Assembly (NCBI RefSeq): GCF_025264625.1
Contig: NZ_CP093313.1
Coordinates: 3,038,001-3,102,000 of the forward strand
Direction: 5' to 3'
Length of the DNA: 64,000 nt
Origin: Occallatibacter riparius
GTDB taxonomy: Bacteria; Acidobacteriota; Terriglobia; Terriglobales; Acidobacteriaceae
A program made the translations under genes and the position numbers. Shown here piece by piece: positions 1 through 8,744 of the stretch. The notes below the pieces were generated by a model that was not told where the DNA came from, made no database searches, and saw only the letters and a list, made by a program, of their open reading frames with translations. Numbering within the stretch: position 1 is the stretch's first letter; every line of letters begins with the position of its first letter.

Positions 1-138
1 GCATTATGCGGGCAACCGTGCTCGACTACTTACTCACGCCAGAGATGCGAATGCATCGAGCGAGGTTGCCATCGTCAGAGGCGCCCAGGATATTTTGATT
101 TGCATCGATGCAATTCGGGGTCGGACCAAGGCTTCGAA
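1..138. other. left-edge sequence, no gene assigned
   Basis: No coding frame can be supported here. A short open frame on the + strand runs from the window edge to a stop at 96-98 and could be the tail of an upstream gene, but it has no recognisable motif. A perfect 14-bp palindrome, TTGCATCGATGCAA, sits at 100-113, just beyond the stop codon of the GGDEF gene on the - strand. It is too short to call a terminator. Confidence 0.3.
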
Positions 139-1116
139 CTACCAGCAGAACTTATCGTCCGTCGCCAGAAAGGCGGTTGGGGCAGGTGACGCCTGGGGAA
201 GGCCGGCGGCGCATTGGATGGTCTCTGGACCGCTAGCCCGCGCCAGGCGCAGCGCTTCTTCCGCTTCCCGCAAAACCACGACAGGCGAACGGCCGTTGCT
301 CGGAGCGATGCCGAAGCATGCGCTGAGGCGGACCGCTCTGCCGCCGGCGGTGAAGGGGAGGCCGAAGACCTCGTCGCGGATGCGCTCGGCAAGCAGGACA
401 GCGTTGACCACAGTGCAGCCCGGCAGGCCGGCGAGGAACTCATCCTTCCCGACGCGGCCGAGCAGGTCGTAGCTGCGCAGAAGGCGAGCGACGCGCTTCG
501 CCACGTCAACAAGGAGCTGGTCGCACGGGGCGCTGCCAAGCTCGGTGTTCCAGTGGCCGAAGTCGTCGATATCGAAGAGGATCGCGCAAAGCGAAGTCTT
601 CATGCGCTGCACGCGATCTGTTTCGCGGAAGAGCGCGGCCAGTATGGCCTCGCGGGAATGGACACCGGTGAGCCGGTCGGTGCGGTCATCGCGTGCCATC
701 TCGTCACGGAGGTGATCGAGTTCGCGCTCGCGCCGATCCGCACGCAGAAGCATATCGAGGCGCACAGCGAGCTGGCCTGCGGTAATCGTGGTGGGCAGAA
801 CGTCGTTGAGCACCCCTTCCTCAAGACGGCTCTTAACTTCGTCAGAGATTGTGTCCGAAAACAGGACGATGGGGCATCGGCCGCCCGCCTCTGCGCGGGC
901 CGTGGCGAGGAAACGTCCCAGATCCAGCTCCGGCAGGCGCGCGTCAATCCACGCAGCGGCGGGCGCGTGCGGGCCGATCATCGCTTCAAGCGCAGCTTCA
1001 GGCGACAGGACTATGCGAACCTCCGCGCCAGATGAGGCAAGGACCCGCTCCACATTCGCGAGCAACGCGGGCTCATTGGAGGCCAACAAGTATGTGGTTT
1101 TGAGCGTCTGCGGCAT
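139..1116 (-). CDS. GGDEF-domain protein with degenerate receiver-like N-terminus
   Basis: 325 aa. Residues about 5-115 resemble a response-regulator receiver: an Asp (D58) sits in the expected strand-end context (WIDARLPELD), but the usual Lys before Pro is missing. Residues about 140-300 are a GGDEF domain with the FDIDDF metal-binding segment near 181. The signature reads GKDEF (223-227) instead of GGDEF. The inhibitory I-site RxxD is intact (R214-D217), five residues upstream of the signature. GGDEF proteins make cyclic-di-GMP from two GTP. The changed second glycine may lower or abolish catalysis and leave a c-di-GMP sensor. A GAGGA ribosome site lies about 10 nt before the ATG. Transcribed alone, convergent with nothing visible. 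Confidence 0.85.
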   Translation of the reverse strand: MPQTLKTTYLLASNEPALLANVERVLASSGAEVRIVLSPEAALEAMIGPHAPAAAWIDARLPELDLGRFLATARAEAGGRCPIVLFSDTISDEVKSRLEEGVLNDVLPTTITAGQLAVRLDMLLRADRRERELDHLRDEMARDDRTDRLTGVHSREAILAALFRETDRVQRMKTSLCAILFDIDDFGHWNTELGSAPCDQLLVDVAKRVARLLRSYDLLGRVGKDEFLAGLPGCTVVNAVLLAERIRDEVFGLPFTAGGRAVRLSACFGIAPSNGRSPVVVLREAEEALRLARASGPETIQCAAGLPQASPAPTAFLATDDKFCW

Positions 1117-1370
1117 GGGGAGCAGGTCCTCGATGGGGAAGTTATCGGCGCAGATTAGAAAAACCTTAGAGAACGGGCGGGCCGACTGCGACCGAGGGTA
1201 TCGCGGCTGTCGTTACTTTGGTGGAATTGGGGCGCAGAACCCCGGTGATATCATCTGGTTGTTCCCGCCTTTGCGGTGCACCCCATCCATTTTGTTGAGC
1301 GAAAGTCATGGGGAGGCCCTTTGTTGTTTCGGGCCTGAGGCAGGGAAGTAATTGCAGTAGAGGAGTATCC

Positions 1371-1631
1371 GTGGGAATTTCAGCACCACAGACTTTCAAG
1401 GGTGTCACACCTGAACGTTATGAGATTTTGGCAAGCCGCGCCCGTACGGCGGGAATTCCACTGAGCGGGAACTCCGGGTCGGCATCGCTGTTCGGTATTG
1501 AGGTGTGTTGGAACTATTCGCATGAGACGCAGGAACTTATCGTGCAATGCCTGCGCACGCCGTTCTTCATGAAAGATGGCGAGGTCGATGCGAAGATCCG
1601 TAACCTGGTAGAGCAAACCGCGATGGCCTAG
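1371..1631 (+). CDS. small conserved-looking protein, unknown function
   Basis: 86 aa from GTG at 1371. This start is chosen because AGGAG (1361-1365) lies five bases upstream; an in-frame ATG at 1308 has no comparable site. The protein is soluble, with no signal peptide or membrane segment, and carries two Cys (in GIEVCWNYSHE and IVQCLRTPFF) and an acidic C-terminus. The alternation of hydrophobic residues in the middle suggests a small beta-rich fold, but I do not recognise a family. It lies 48 bp upstream of the membrane-protein/methyltransferase pair and could be co-transcribed with it. Confidence 0.7.
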   Translation: MGISAPQTFKGVTPERYEILASRARTAGIPLSGNSGSASLFGIEVCWNYSHETQELIVQCLRTPFFMKDGEVDAKIRNLVEQTAMA

Positions 1632-1679
1632 GGCGGCTGCCCGCGTCAGGCAATGTAAGAAACGATTAAAATAGGGGAA

Positions 1680-2603
1680 GTGGCATTGGTTCCCCTCAAT
1701 CCGCCCGCGGCCGAGGCATTCGCACGGCCTGCGGCCTGGAGCGGTCCCGCAGCATTGAAGTACTGGCATCTCGCCAGCCTTGACGCCCCCTCAGTGGCGG
1801 CGGCATGGGCTTGTGCGTTGGCATGGGCAGCGCGGGTGCGTGTGTCGCAGGCGATGATTGTCGTGCTGGCACTGGTGGTCTGGGCAATCTATTTGGTTGA
1901 TCGCCTACTCGACGCGTGGACCGGACTTCGCGATGCAGGCAGACATAACCTGCAAGAGCGCCACTGGTTCCACTGGCGGCACCGCCGGCTGTTCACCGTG
2001 TTGGCGGCTACTGCAACCGTCGCGGCTGGATGCATGGTCTTGTCGCGGCTGCACGCTGCCGCTCTGCGGCGCGATTCCCTGATCGGATTAGCCACCCTGG
2101 CGTACTTCTCGGGCGTGCATGGCGGTCGAAGCCCGCGTTGGATGGATTGGCTGCGCGGGCGAATCGGCGGTGTCTCGCGCGAGTTCGTGGTTGGAGTGAT
2201 CTTCAGCGCCGGCTGCGTGCTGCCTGTGCTTCCCTCTGCGCCAACGGGACTGACGAAGATGTGCGCCTTACTAGTCCTGCCCGCGGCGGCATTTGCGATG
2301 CTCGCATGGCTGAATGTGAAGGCGATCGGCCGCTGGGAAGAGTGGGCGCAGCTTCCCGGCTCTGAGAGCGGCGTGAAGCGGATTGCTCTGCGACTGGCTC
2401 TTGCGTGCGGCCTTTGCGGTTTGGGGCTCGGAGCGCTGCAGCCGCGCCCGGCGTTGTTGCTGGCGTTGGTTGCGGTGAGTGCGCTACTGCTGGCGTGGCT
2501 GGACACGCTGCGAGACCGGATGGATGCAGTGACGCTGCGCGCCGCAGCCGACCTGGTACTGCTGACACCACTGGCGCTGCTTCCCATTGAGTTGATGCGC
2601 TGA
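1680..2603 (+). CDS. multi-pass membrane protein, UbiA-prenyltransferase-like
   Basis: About 307 aa with roughly eight hydrophobic segments. The segment IYLVDRLLDAW (about residues 68-78) resembles the Asp-rich loop of UbiA-type prenyltransferases, but a second Asp motif is not clear, so the assignment is tentative. The GTG at 1680 is almost touching its AGGGGA site; TTG at 1686 would give normal spacing and may be the real start. The stop codon overlaps the next gene's start as TGATG, so the downstream methyltransferase is translationally coupled. A prenylated or lipid substrate shared by both is an inference. Confidence 0.55.
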   Translation: MALVPLNPPAAEAFARPAAWSGPAALKYWHLASLDAPSVAAAWACALAWAARVRVSQAMIVVLALVVWAIYLVDRLLDAWTGLRDAGRHNLQERHWFHWRHRRLFTVLAATATVAAGCMVLSRLHAAALRRDSLIGLATLAYFSGVHGGRSPRWMDWLRGRIGGVSREFVVGVIFSAGCVLPVLPSAPTGLTKMCALLVLPAAAFAMLAWLNVKAIGRWEEWAQLPGSESGVKRIALRLALACGLCGLGLGALQPRPALLLALVAVSALLLAWLDTLRDRMDAVTLRAAADLVLLTPLALLPIELMR

Positions 2604-2641
2604 TGGAACAGGCGAAGAGCAGATTCCCTGCAGGAATGACG
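2602..2641 (+). repeat. R4-type repeat at the start of the methyltransferase gene
   Basis: The stretch GATGGAACAG...AGCAGATTCCCTGCAGGAATGAC matches, with a 6-base insertion and minor changes, the R4 repeat seen at 45463-45510, 53834-53868 and 54013-54053 (GGAACAGCAGATTCCCTTCGGGAATGAC in two parts). Here it is read as protein: MEQAKSRFPAGMTD. Confidence 0.6.
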
Positions 2642-3337
2642 GATCAGGAAAGTGAAACGCCCAAGCTGAACTTCGACAGGCTGGCTGGCCTTTATCGCTG
2701 GATGGAGTGGCTGAGCTTTGGCCCTTATCTCGACCGCTGCCGACGTGCATTTCTGCCGGAACTCGCAGACGCCCGACGTGCGCTGGTGCTGGGCGATGGA
2801 GACGGTCGATTTACGGCTGCACTGCTCAAGCGAAATGCAGCAGTATGCGTAGATGCCATCGACGTGAGCGAGGCGATGCTGGAAAGCCTTAAGTTCAGAG
2901 CCGGCGCCGGCGCTGTGCGAGTTCGCACACAGGCGCGCGATGTTCGCGTGTGGACTCCGCGCGAAGAGGCAGAATATGACCTCATTGTCACGCACTTCTT
3001 CCTTGATTGCCTGACGGCCGACGATGTGCGAAGACTTGCAGAGCGGCTGCGGGCGAACCTGCAGCCGGGCGTGCGTTGGGTAATTTCGGAGTTCGCCATA
3101 CCTCACAACGCCTTCGGCCGATGGGTGGCACGGCCGGTAGTCTCGTTCCTTTACTGGGCTTTCCGCGTGCTGACGGGCCTTCAAGTGGAGCGCCTGCCAG
3201 ACTGGCAATCAGCGCTGCAAGCTGCCGGATTCCAGCGGGCGACGGAACGCCGCTTCCTGCGCGGGCTGCTCACCAGCCAGCTGTGGGTGCTGCCGCAATC
3301 CCCAAATCAGGACCTGGCAACGGGAGTTCGGCTTTAA
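2603..3337 (+). CDS. class I SAM-dependent methyltransferase
   Basis: 244 aa. The SAM-binding motif I is VLGDGDGRF at residues 62-70. It is followed by an acidic residue at the end of strand 2 (DAIDVSEAML) and a motif IV-like stretch (YDLIVTHFFLDCL). The family transfers methyl from S-adenosylmethionine; the acceptor is unknown. ATG 2603 overlaps the stop of the membrane-protein gene, implying coupling. The first 12 codons match a dispersed repeat found elsewhere in the window (2602-2641), so the original start may be ATG 2636 (MTDQESETPK), preceded by AGGA. The rest is ordinary high-GC coding sequence. Confidence 0.8.
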   Translation: MEQAKSRFPAGMTDQESETPKLNFDRLAGLYRWMEWLSFGPYLDRCRRAFLPELADARRALVLGDGDGRFTAALLKRNAAVCVDAIDVSEAMLESLKFRAGAGAVRVRTQARDVRVWTPREEAEYDLIVTHFFLDCLTADDVRRLAERLRANLQPGVRWVISEFAIPHNAFGRWVARPVVSFLYWAFRVLTGLQVERLPDWQSALQAAGFQRATERRFLRGLLTSQLWVLPQSPNQDLATGVRL

Positions 3338-3415
3338 CCAACGAAAGTTACAAACGTGTTAATATTGCTCCCTACTATAAAAGGAGCATTCCTGTTTCCG
3401 AGGGAATGATTCACT

Positions 3416-3949
3416 ATGAACGTTTATCTTATGCGGCACGCCAATGCAGGACTTCGCCGCGAGAATCCGATACTTGATGCCAAGCGGGCCCTTATCAAAG
3501 AAGGCAAGGATCAGTGCATGCTGATGGCGCGCACCCTGAGCGCCCTGAAAGTGCAGATTGACACGGTCGTATCGAGCCCGCTGAAGCGCGCCCTGCAGAC
3601 GGCGCAGTTCGTGGGCACCGAACTGGGATTCGACTCCAAGGTCGACACCAGCACAGCGCTGCTGCCGAATTCTCCCTACGCCGCGTTTCAGGATCTTCTG
3701 GCGAAGTACGAAAGAGATGGCCGCGAAGGGGTGCTGGTGGTCGGGCACAACCCAAGCATGTTCCAGTTTCTCGGCGCCATGATCACCGGCAACGGTCCTG
3801 CGGCCATCCGTATGCGCAAGGCATCCGTTGCGCGCGTGGATATGGAAAATCATCCGCCCCGCCTGCAGTGGCTTATCGATCCGCGCACCGCGCGCCTCAT
3901 CTACGAGAGTGCGGGAAAGAGCTCGCGGCCGAAGACCTCGCGGAAGTAG
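3416..3949 (+). CDS. sixA: phosphohistidine phosphatase SixA family
   Basis: 177 aa. Histidine-phosphatase superfamily: catalytic His in LMRHANA (H8), the SSPLKRALQTA arginine segment near residues 53-63, and the second His in VVGHNPS near residue 107. SixA removes phosphate from histidine residues of phosphorelay or PTS proteins in the cytosol. A GAGGGAA site lies about 10 nt before the ATG. The last 49 bp overlap the 3' end of ppx on the other strand, so the two genes converge through coding sequence. The C-terminal tail (SSRPKTSRK) is basic and falls within that overlap. Confidence 0.85.
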   Translation: MNVYLMRHANAGLRRENPILDAKRALIKEGKDQCMLMARTLSALKVQIDTVVSSPLKRALQTAQFVGTELGFDSKVDTSTALLPNSPYAAFQDLLAKYERDGREGVLVVGHNPSMFQFLGAMITGNGPAAIRMRKASVARVDMENHPPRLQWLIDPRTARLIYESAGKSSRPKTSRK

Positions 3950-5490
3950 TCAGCCTCTTTGCGAAGCGACCACAGTTCGAGTTCCGCGCCCGTGCGTCCC
4001 GGCTTGATGTCGATGTAAATGCGCTTGGGATACACGCGCGCCGTTACGCGAAGCACATCACTGGCGCGGTCCTGGTTGAGCGCGACCGCAAGCCGCAGTA
4101 ACACCACGGCGCGTGTCACGCTCTTGTGCTCCTCAGTCGGAATGTTGCGCAGGGCTCGATCAGAGGGCTGCGGCCGGCTCTTGCCCAGATACCGAGCAAT
4201 CGCCGAGATGATGGTTCGCTGCACCGGCGTGTAGCCGTACATCTCAGAGCTCGAAATGATGTACTGCGTGTGCCGATGATGGCCCTGATGGTTGATGTAC
4301 TTTCCGGTATCGCGCAGCACAGCCGCCGCCCCGAGCAGGTTCTCGTATTCGGCGGGCAATTCGTGCAATGCGCGCATCTCCCGGAAGAGCTGCAGCGCGT
4401 GCTCACGAACCGGATCGTTGCTTCGCACCTCCACGCCATAACGGCGGGCCGTCGACAGAACCGATTCCCAGCGCTCCTTCTCGAATTCCTTGTGGCCGCT
4501 GGCGCGAGTGTCGAACTCAGCAAGCATCTGCGCCAGCAATCCATCACGCAGGCCAAGCGGTGAGTAGCGAAATCCAGGCAGCGAGAAGCTCTCCAGCATC
4601 TCAGAGAACACGTGCGAGCCGGCGATGATGATCTCGGCCCGGCGCGGGCCGATGCCGGGAATGGCTTCGCGCTCCGGCAGTTGCATCTTCTCCATGCGCG
4701 CGGCGAGTTTGCGCACCAGCGCCGTGGGCGCAATACCCGCAGCTACTCCGGCGCGCGCAATGGCTTGGGCCATGCCGCGGCCCTGCTTACCAACGGCCTT
4801 CCGCGCGGGCTTGGCGGAATTCGCCAGAGCAGCACACGCGTCAGAGAGTGCGGCCGCTGTGCCCGATGTAGCAATGACATGGTTGATGTCTTCAGCGTGG
4901 ACGCGGCGGCGCGCACGGCGCAGCTCGCGGGCGATGAGCTGACGCATCTGGCCCAGGCCTTCCGGCGTAGGCGGGTCTTCCGACAGAAACTGCTGCGTCA
5001 GCCGGACAGCGCCGAGCGGCAGGCTGACGGTTTCCTTGATACGCTTGTGGTCGCTCAGCGTGATTTCGCAACTGCCACCGCCCAAGTCAATGAGCAGCAC
5101 GCGGCCCGTGGCGGCGGGCTCGCCGGCCATCACGCCATGATGGATGAGCCGGCCTTCTTCAAGCCCCGAGATGACTTCCAGCGTCCAGCCGGTTTCAGCC
5201 TTCACCCAGGCCTGGAAGGCCTCTCCGTTGCGAGCGTCGCGCATGGCGCTGGTGGCTACAACGCGAACGCGGTCTGCCGCGTGGGTCTGCACCGCACGCT
5301 GGAACCGTTTGAGCGAGCGCAGCGTGGCAGCCATGGCTTCCGGCGAGACCAGCCCGGATTCGAAAACACTAGCGCCCAGACGCGTAACTTCGCGGTCTTC
5401 GTGCAGCGTCTTGAGGCGGTGAGCGACGACGCGGGCAATCTTGAGACGGCAGGAGTTGGAACCGACATCAATGGCGGCAAAGACAGGCAT
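3901..5490 (-). CDS. ppx: exopolyphosphatase / pppGpp phosphohydrolase (Ppx/GppA)
   Basis: 529 aa from ATG 5490. The N-terminal phosphate-binding loop is AAIDVGSNSCR (residues 5-15); the second is LLIDLGGGSCEI. ASKHA ATPase-fold halves are followed by a C-terminal HD-like helical domain (VLRDTGKYINHQGHH). The enzyme releases phosphate from polyphosphate ends and/or converts pppGpp to ppGpp. An in-frame GTG at 5538 would add 16 residues, but homologous proteins normally begin just before the FAAID segment. AGAGGAGA precedes the ATG at a rather long 14 nt. Functionally it counterbalances Ppk1 at 17237-19417. Its 3' end overlaps sixA by 49 bp. Confidence 0.9.
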   Translation of the reverse strand: MPVFAAIDVGSNSCRLKIARVVAHRLKTLHEDREVTRLGASVFESGLVSPEAMAATLRSLKRFQRAVQTHAADRVRVVATSAMRDARNGEAFQAWVKAETGWTLEVISGLEEGRLIHHGVMAGEPAATGRVLLIDLGGGSCEITLSDHKRIKETVSLPLGAVRLTQQFLSEDPPTPEGLGQMRQLIARELRRARRRVHAEDINHVIATSGTAAALSDACAALANSAKPARKAVGKQGRGMAQAIARAGVAAGIAPTALVRKLAARMEKMQLPEREAIPGIGPRRAEIIIAGSHVFSEMLESFSLPGFRYSPLGLRDGLLAQMLAEFDTRASGHKEFEKERWESVLSTARRYGVEVRSNDPVREHALQLFREMRALHELPAEYENLLGAAAVLRDTGKYINHQGHHRHTQYIISSSEMYGYTPVQRTIISAIARYLGKSRPQPSDRALRNIPTEEHKSVTRAVVLLRLAVALNQDRASDVLRVTARVYPKRIYIDIKPGRTGAELELWSLRKEADYFREVFGRELFPALS

Positions 5491-5583
5491 GCGCGGAAGA
5501 AGGTCTCCTCTGAAAGCGTCTCTCAGGTCAACATACACGACGAGGGTTCGTGGTGGGTTAACGATGATCGGCCGCAGAGCCGT

Positions 5584-6516
5584 TCAGTGAGCATCGTGGG
5601 CGACGAGCCACCCGATCACATGTGCCTCATACCCGGCAGGGTCTGCGGATGAGGCGCCGCAATGATCGGCATGCGGTGGTTCCCACAGTGCGACGCCAGG
5701 TTGTGCGCGCTTGATCTGCTCCGAGTGGCGCGGCGGAATATTGGTATCAGCGAGTCCGTGGATGAGCAGGACTGGCGTTGCGCTTGCAGCAACGGCGTGC
5801 AACGGCGAGGCTCTGTCGAGGTTCATTCCATACTTCACCCCCGCATAGAGAAAGCCCAAGTCCACGGCCGGATGCAGAATCGTGCGGCCGATCCACGGGC
5901 CAGTTCCGAACCACTGTCCCATCCGGTCGTAGGCCACTTCGCGAAAGCTCGAAAAGGACGACTCGGCGACCACGGCGCAGTAGCCGTGTTCCACTTCCAG
6001 CGAACGCAGAAGCTCGGCCGCGCCCATGGAGTCGCCAATACCGTCAACGCAGCGCGGCTGCTCGGCATTCCTCATCCACGCAACCCAGCGATGGATGTCG
6101 TCGGCCTCGAGCACGCCGTAAGTGGCGATCGCGCCGCCGCTCTCGCCATGAGCGCGCGCATCCGGCAGCAGAACTGCATAGCCATGCCGGAGCAGCAGAC
6201 CAGCAGGGCCAAGCAATCCGGCGCGGTTGTCTGCCTGGCCGTGCAGCAGAATGACGGCATCCCCGTTGCGGCTCGCGGGAACGATGCTCCAGGCGCGCAG
6301 AGTCGAACCATCCCCGGCAGTGATCGACACATCGGCAAGCAGGCCGTGATTCTCGGCTGCGAGCTCGACGGCACGCTCCCGCAGATTCCCGGTCAGCGGA
6401 TTGCGCCCGGGATGCAGAGCCCCCTCAGCAGCAAAGATGCCCGCCAGGATGCAGACGAGCAGCCACATCGTTATTGCTGCGAGCCCAGTTGCAACAATGC
6501 GACGGCGGACACGCAT
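5584..6516 (-). CDS. alpha/beta hydrolase with N-terminal membrane anchor
   Basis: 310 aa. One hydrophobic helix at about residues 9-30 suggests a membrane anchor or uncleaved signal. The fold follows: oxyanion strand ILLHGQADNR, nucleophile elbow GDSMG (Ser in GxSxG), late Asp/His region (GLADTNIPPRH ... HADH). The substrate is unknown; it may be an esterase or acyl hydrolase acting at the cell envelope. It lies divergent from the glycosyltransferase gene that begins at 6637. Confidence 0.8.
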   Translation of the reverse strand: MRVRRRIVATGLAAITMWLLVCILAGIFAAEGALHPGRNPLTGNLRERAVELAAENHGLLADVSITAGDGSTLRAWSIVPASRNGDAVILLHGQADNRAGLLGPAGLLLRHGYAVLLPDARAHGESGGAIATYGVLEADDIHRWVAWMRNAEQPRCVDGIGDSMGAAELLRSLEVEHGYCAVVAESSFSSFREVAYDRMGQWFGTGPWIGRTILHPAVDLGFLYAGVKYGMNLDRASPLHAVAASATPVLLIHGLADTNIPPRHSEQIKRAQPGVALWEPPHADHCGASSADPAGYEAHVIGWLVAHDAH

Positions 6517-6636
6517 GCAGTTGGTACGCGGATCGGGCGGGCGCCGTTCCAGAACGTATCCGCCGCTCGCGCATCTTCCATTACGGAACGCCGTCTCACC
6601 CTGCTGATATTCTGGAACATGCTAGACGCAGGACGA

Positions 6637-8622
6637 ATGAATAGAGATTCCGACACGCAGAGCCGCACCCAGGGCAGGCCATCCACTTTCGCCGCATGGG
6701 TGTTGCTGGCGTTGATTTTTCTTTCCGTACAATTTGGTTCGCTCTTCACGCCGCCGCTGCTTGACGACGTGGACGCCTCGCATGCGCAAGCCGCGCAGCG
6801 CATGGCGGAGACGGGTGACCTGGTCACGCTCTACGTGAACGGCGTGCGCTATCTCGAAAAGGCCCCGCTGCCATATTGGCTCGCTGCAGGATTCTTCAAG
6901 ATCTTCGGGCAGAACGTCTTTGCAGCGCATCTCGCGAATTCGCTGGCCGTACTCGGCTGCGCGATTCTGGCTTGGCTGTGGGCCCGGCGCGCGTGGGGCC
7001 GTCGCGCAGGCTTCTACGCCGCGCTGGGCGTACTCACATCCATCGGCATCTTCCTCTTCACCAGGTTTTCGATCCCCGAGGCGCTGCTGAGCTTTCTGCT
7101 GATGTTTGCGCTCTACAGCTTCATCACAGGATTCGAGAGCTACAGGCCGATGCGCTTTTACGGCATGTGGGCGGCGTTGGCGCTGGCTACGCTGACGAAG
7201 GGACTGATCGCCCCTGTCTTCTTTGTGGCTGCGGCTGTCCCCGTTCTGATGCTCAGCGGACTGTGGCGCCGCTGGCGCAGCATGAAGCCGTTCACGGGCG
7301 CGCTGTTGTTCCTGTTGATCGCGGCGCCCTGGCATGTGCTCGCGGGCTTGGCGAATCCTGACCAAGGGAACCCGGTGGGCAATCATCCCACGCCCGGCAA
7401 TGTGCACGGCTTCTGGTACTTCTACTTCCTCAACGAGCACGTGTTCCGCTTCCTGGGCACGCGGTTCCCGCACGATTACAACCGCATGCCGGTGATCTGG
7501 TACTGGCTCGGCCATCTCGTGTGGCTCTTCCCCTGGAGTCTGTTTCTGCCGGCGTTGCTTGTGGCAGCGTGGCGGACGCGCAAGAACTGGATGCAGCACC
7601 TGCGCCGCGATGCCGGCCAGACGGTGGACTTCTATCTTGATCACGCCGAACGGGAAGATGTGGCCAGCTATGTCGCGCGGCTCAAATTCCGCGTGCGCTC
7701 GGCATGGCTGCTGGGGTGCTACTCCGCCTTCGTGTTGCTCTTCTTTTCGCTCTCCACCAATCAGGAGTACTACACGTTTCCAGCGTGGCCTGCGCTGCTC
7801 ATTCTGACCGCGGCCATTGTTGCGGCAACCGAAGAGCGGCGCGGATCCGACGAAGGCAAGCCGCTCCTGAGCACCCGGTGGCTGACAGGCGGGCAGGCGG
7901 TGTTCGCCATGGCGGGCGTGGCGGCGGCAGCAGCGTTGTCGTGGGGCCTGTGGGAGTCGCGCAATTTGCCCTACGTATCTGATATCGGCACCCTGCTCGC
8001 GCACCGCGATGTGGGTAACTACACGCTCGCCACGTCGCACTTCTTCGACCTGACCGGACCTTCGTTCGCTGCGCTGCGGCTACCGGCAATCATCGCCGCC
8101 ATTACGTTGCTCGTGGGTCCGGCGGTGAGCTGGTTCCTCCGTTTGCGGCGCAAGCATGTAGCCGCAACAACAGTGCTGGCGGTGACGAGCGCATTGTTTC
8201 TCGTCGCGGCGCACATCGCGTTCGCGCGGTTCGATCCCATGCTGAGCTCGAAGCAACTGGCCGACGTGATTGTGCAGAAGGCCTCCCCGTCCGATTCCTT
8301 CATCATCTACGGCGACCAATCGGACGCCTCGTCAGTCGTGTTCTACACGCACAATTTCCTACGTAAGCCGGCATATGTAGTCATGCAGCCATGCTCGCCC
8401 AACGGCCAGGGTTCATCGCTGGTGTGGGGATCGTGCTGGCCTGACGCGCCGAAGATCTTCCTGAACGACGCGCAAGTGCAGCAGATGTGGGGCACCGGCG
8501 CGCGCAAGTGGATCTTCGCCCAGGACGCGAACCAGCCCAAGGTGGAGCAGCTGCTGCAAGGAAAGCTATATCCGGTTAAGTCAATCGCCGACAAAGCGCT
8601 CTGGACGGATAGACCGCTGTAG
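6637..8622 (+). CDS. ArnT/PMT-like membrane glycosyltransferase (GT-C fold)
   Basis: 661 aa from ATG 6637 (AGGA three to four bases upstream; ATG 6619 is an alternative). The first periplasmic loop has the acidic catalytic motif DDVDASHAQ (43-51), followed by YLEKAPLPYW, typical of the ArnT and protein O-mannosyltransferase family. About 10-12 membrane segments precede a C-terminal soluble part. These enzymes transfer a sugar from a polyprenyl-phosphate donor to lipid A or protein on the outer face of the inner membrane. No aminoarabinose-pathway genes are nearby, so the substrate is open. An open frame continues upstream to 5662 but runs antisense through the hydrolase gene and is not used. 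Confidence 0.85.
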   Translation: MNRDSDTQSRTQGRPSTFAAWVLLALIFLSVQFGSLFTPPLLDDVDASHAQAAQRMAETGDLVTLYVNGVRYLEKAPLPYWLAAGFFKIFGQNVFAAHLANSLAVLGCAILAWLWARRAWGRRAGFYAALGVLTSIGIFLFTRFSIPEALLSFLLMFALYSFITGFESYRPMRFYGMWAALALATLTKGLIAPVFFVAAAVPVLMLSGLWRRWRSMKPFTGALLFLLIAAPWHVLAGLANPDQGNPVGNHPTPGNVHGFWYFYFLNEHVFRFLGTRFPHDYNRMPVIWYWLGHLVWLFPWSLFLPALLVAAWRTRKNWMQHLRRDAGQTVDFYLDHAEREDVASYVARLKFRVRSAWLLGCYSAFVLLFFSLSTNQEYYTFPAWPALLILTAAIVAATEERRGSDEGKPLLSTRWLTGGQAVFAMAGVAAAAALSWGLWESRNLPYVSDIGTLLAHRDVGNYTLATSHFFDLTGPSFAALRLPAIIAAITLLVGPAVSWFLRLRRKHVAATTVLAVTSALFLVAAHIAFARFDPMLSSKQLADVIVQKASPSDSFIIYGDQSDASSVVFYTHNFLRKPAYVVMQPCSPNGQGSSLVWGSCWPDAPKIFLNDAQVQQMWGTGARKWIFAQDANQPKVEQLLQGKLYPVKSIADKALWTDRPL

Positions 8623-8673
8623 TGGTCCGGATTTGTGCTCACGAAACAGAAGATAGTCGTGCCAGTAGCCATC

Positions 8674-8718
8674 AGCCGGTAGCCTTTAGCTGATCCAGTC
8701 AGCTACGGGCTACCGGCT
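8674..8718. terminator. long hairpin between convergent genes
   Basis: Arms AGCCGGTAGCC (8674-8684) and GGCTACCGGCT (8708-8718) pair perfectly. Inside them AGCTGA (8688-8693) pairs with TCAGCT (8699-8704), around a 5-nt loop. There is no U tract on either side, so it is a bidirectional terminator-like or repeat-derived hairpin rather than a textbook Rho-independent site. It lies between the glycosyltransferase (+) and the DHA2 pump (-). Confidence 0.6.
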
Positions 8719-8744
8719 ACGAGCTTGGAGCATGAGTCGTCTGG

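Noticed and set aside
110..145. tRNA-like TTCGAA string
   Set aside because: No acceptor stem or D arm can be folded around it, and part lies in the GGDEF gene.
3348..3378. sigma-70 promoter before sixA (TTACAA / TACTAT)
   Set aside because: The spacer is 19 bp and the -35 match is weak; not secure enough to list.
5662..6636. upstream extension of the glycosyltransferase frame
   Set aside because: It runs antisense through the alpha/beta hydrolase gene and lacks a ribosome site; the protein family begins near 6637.
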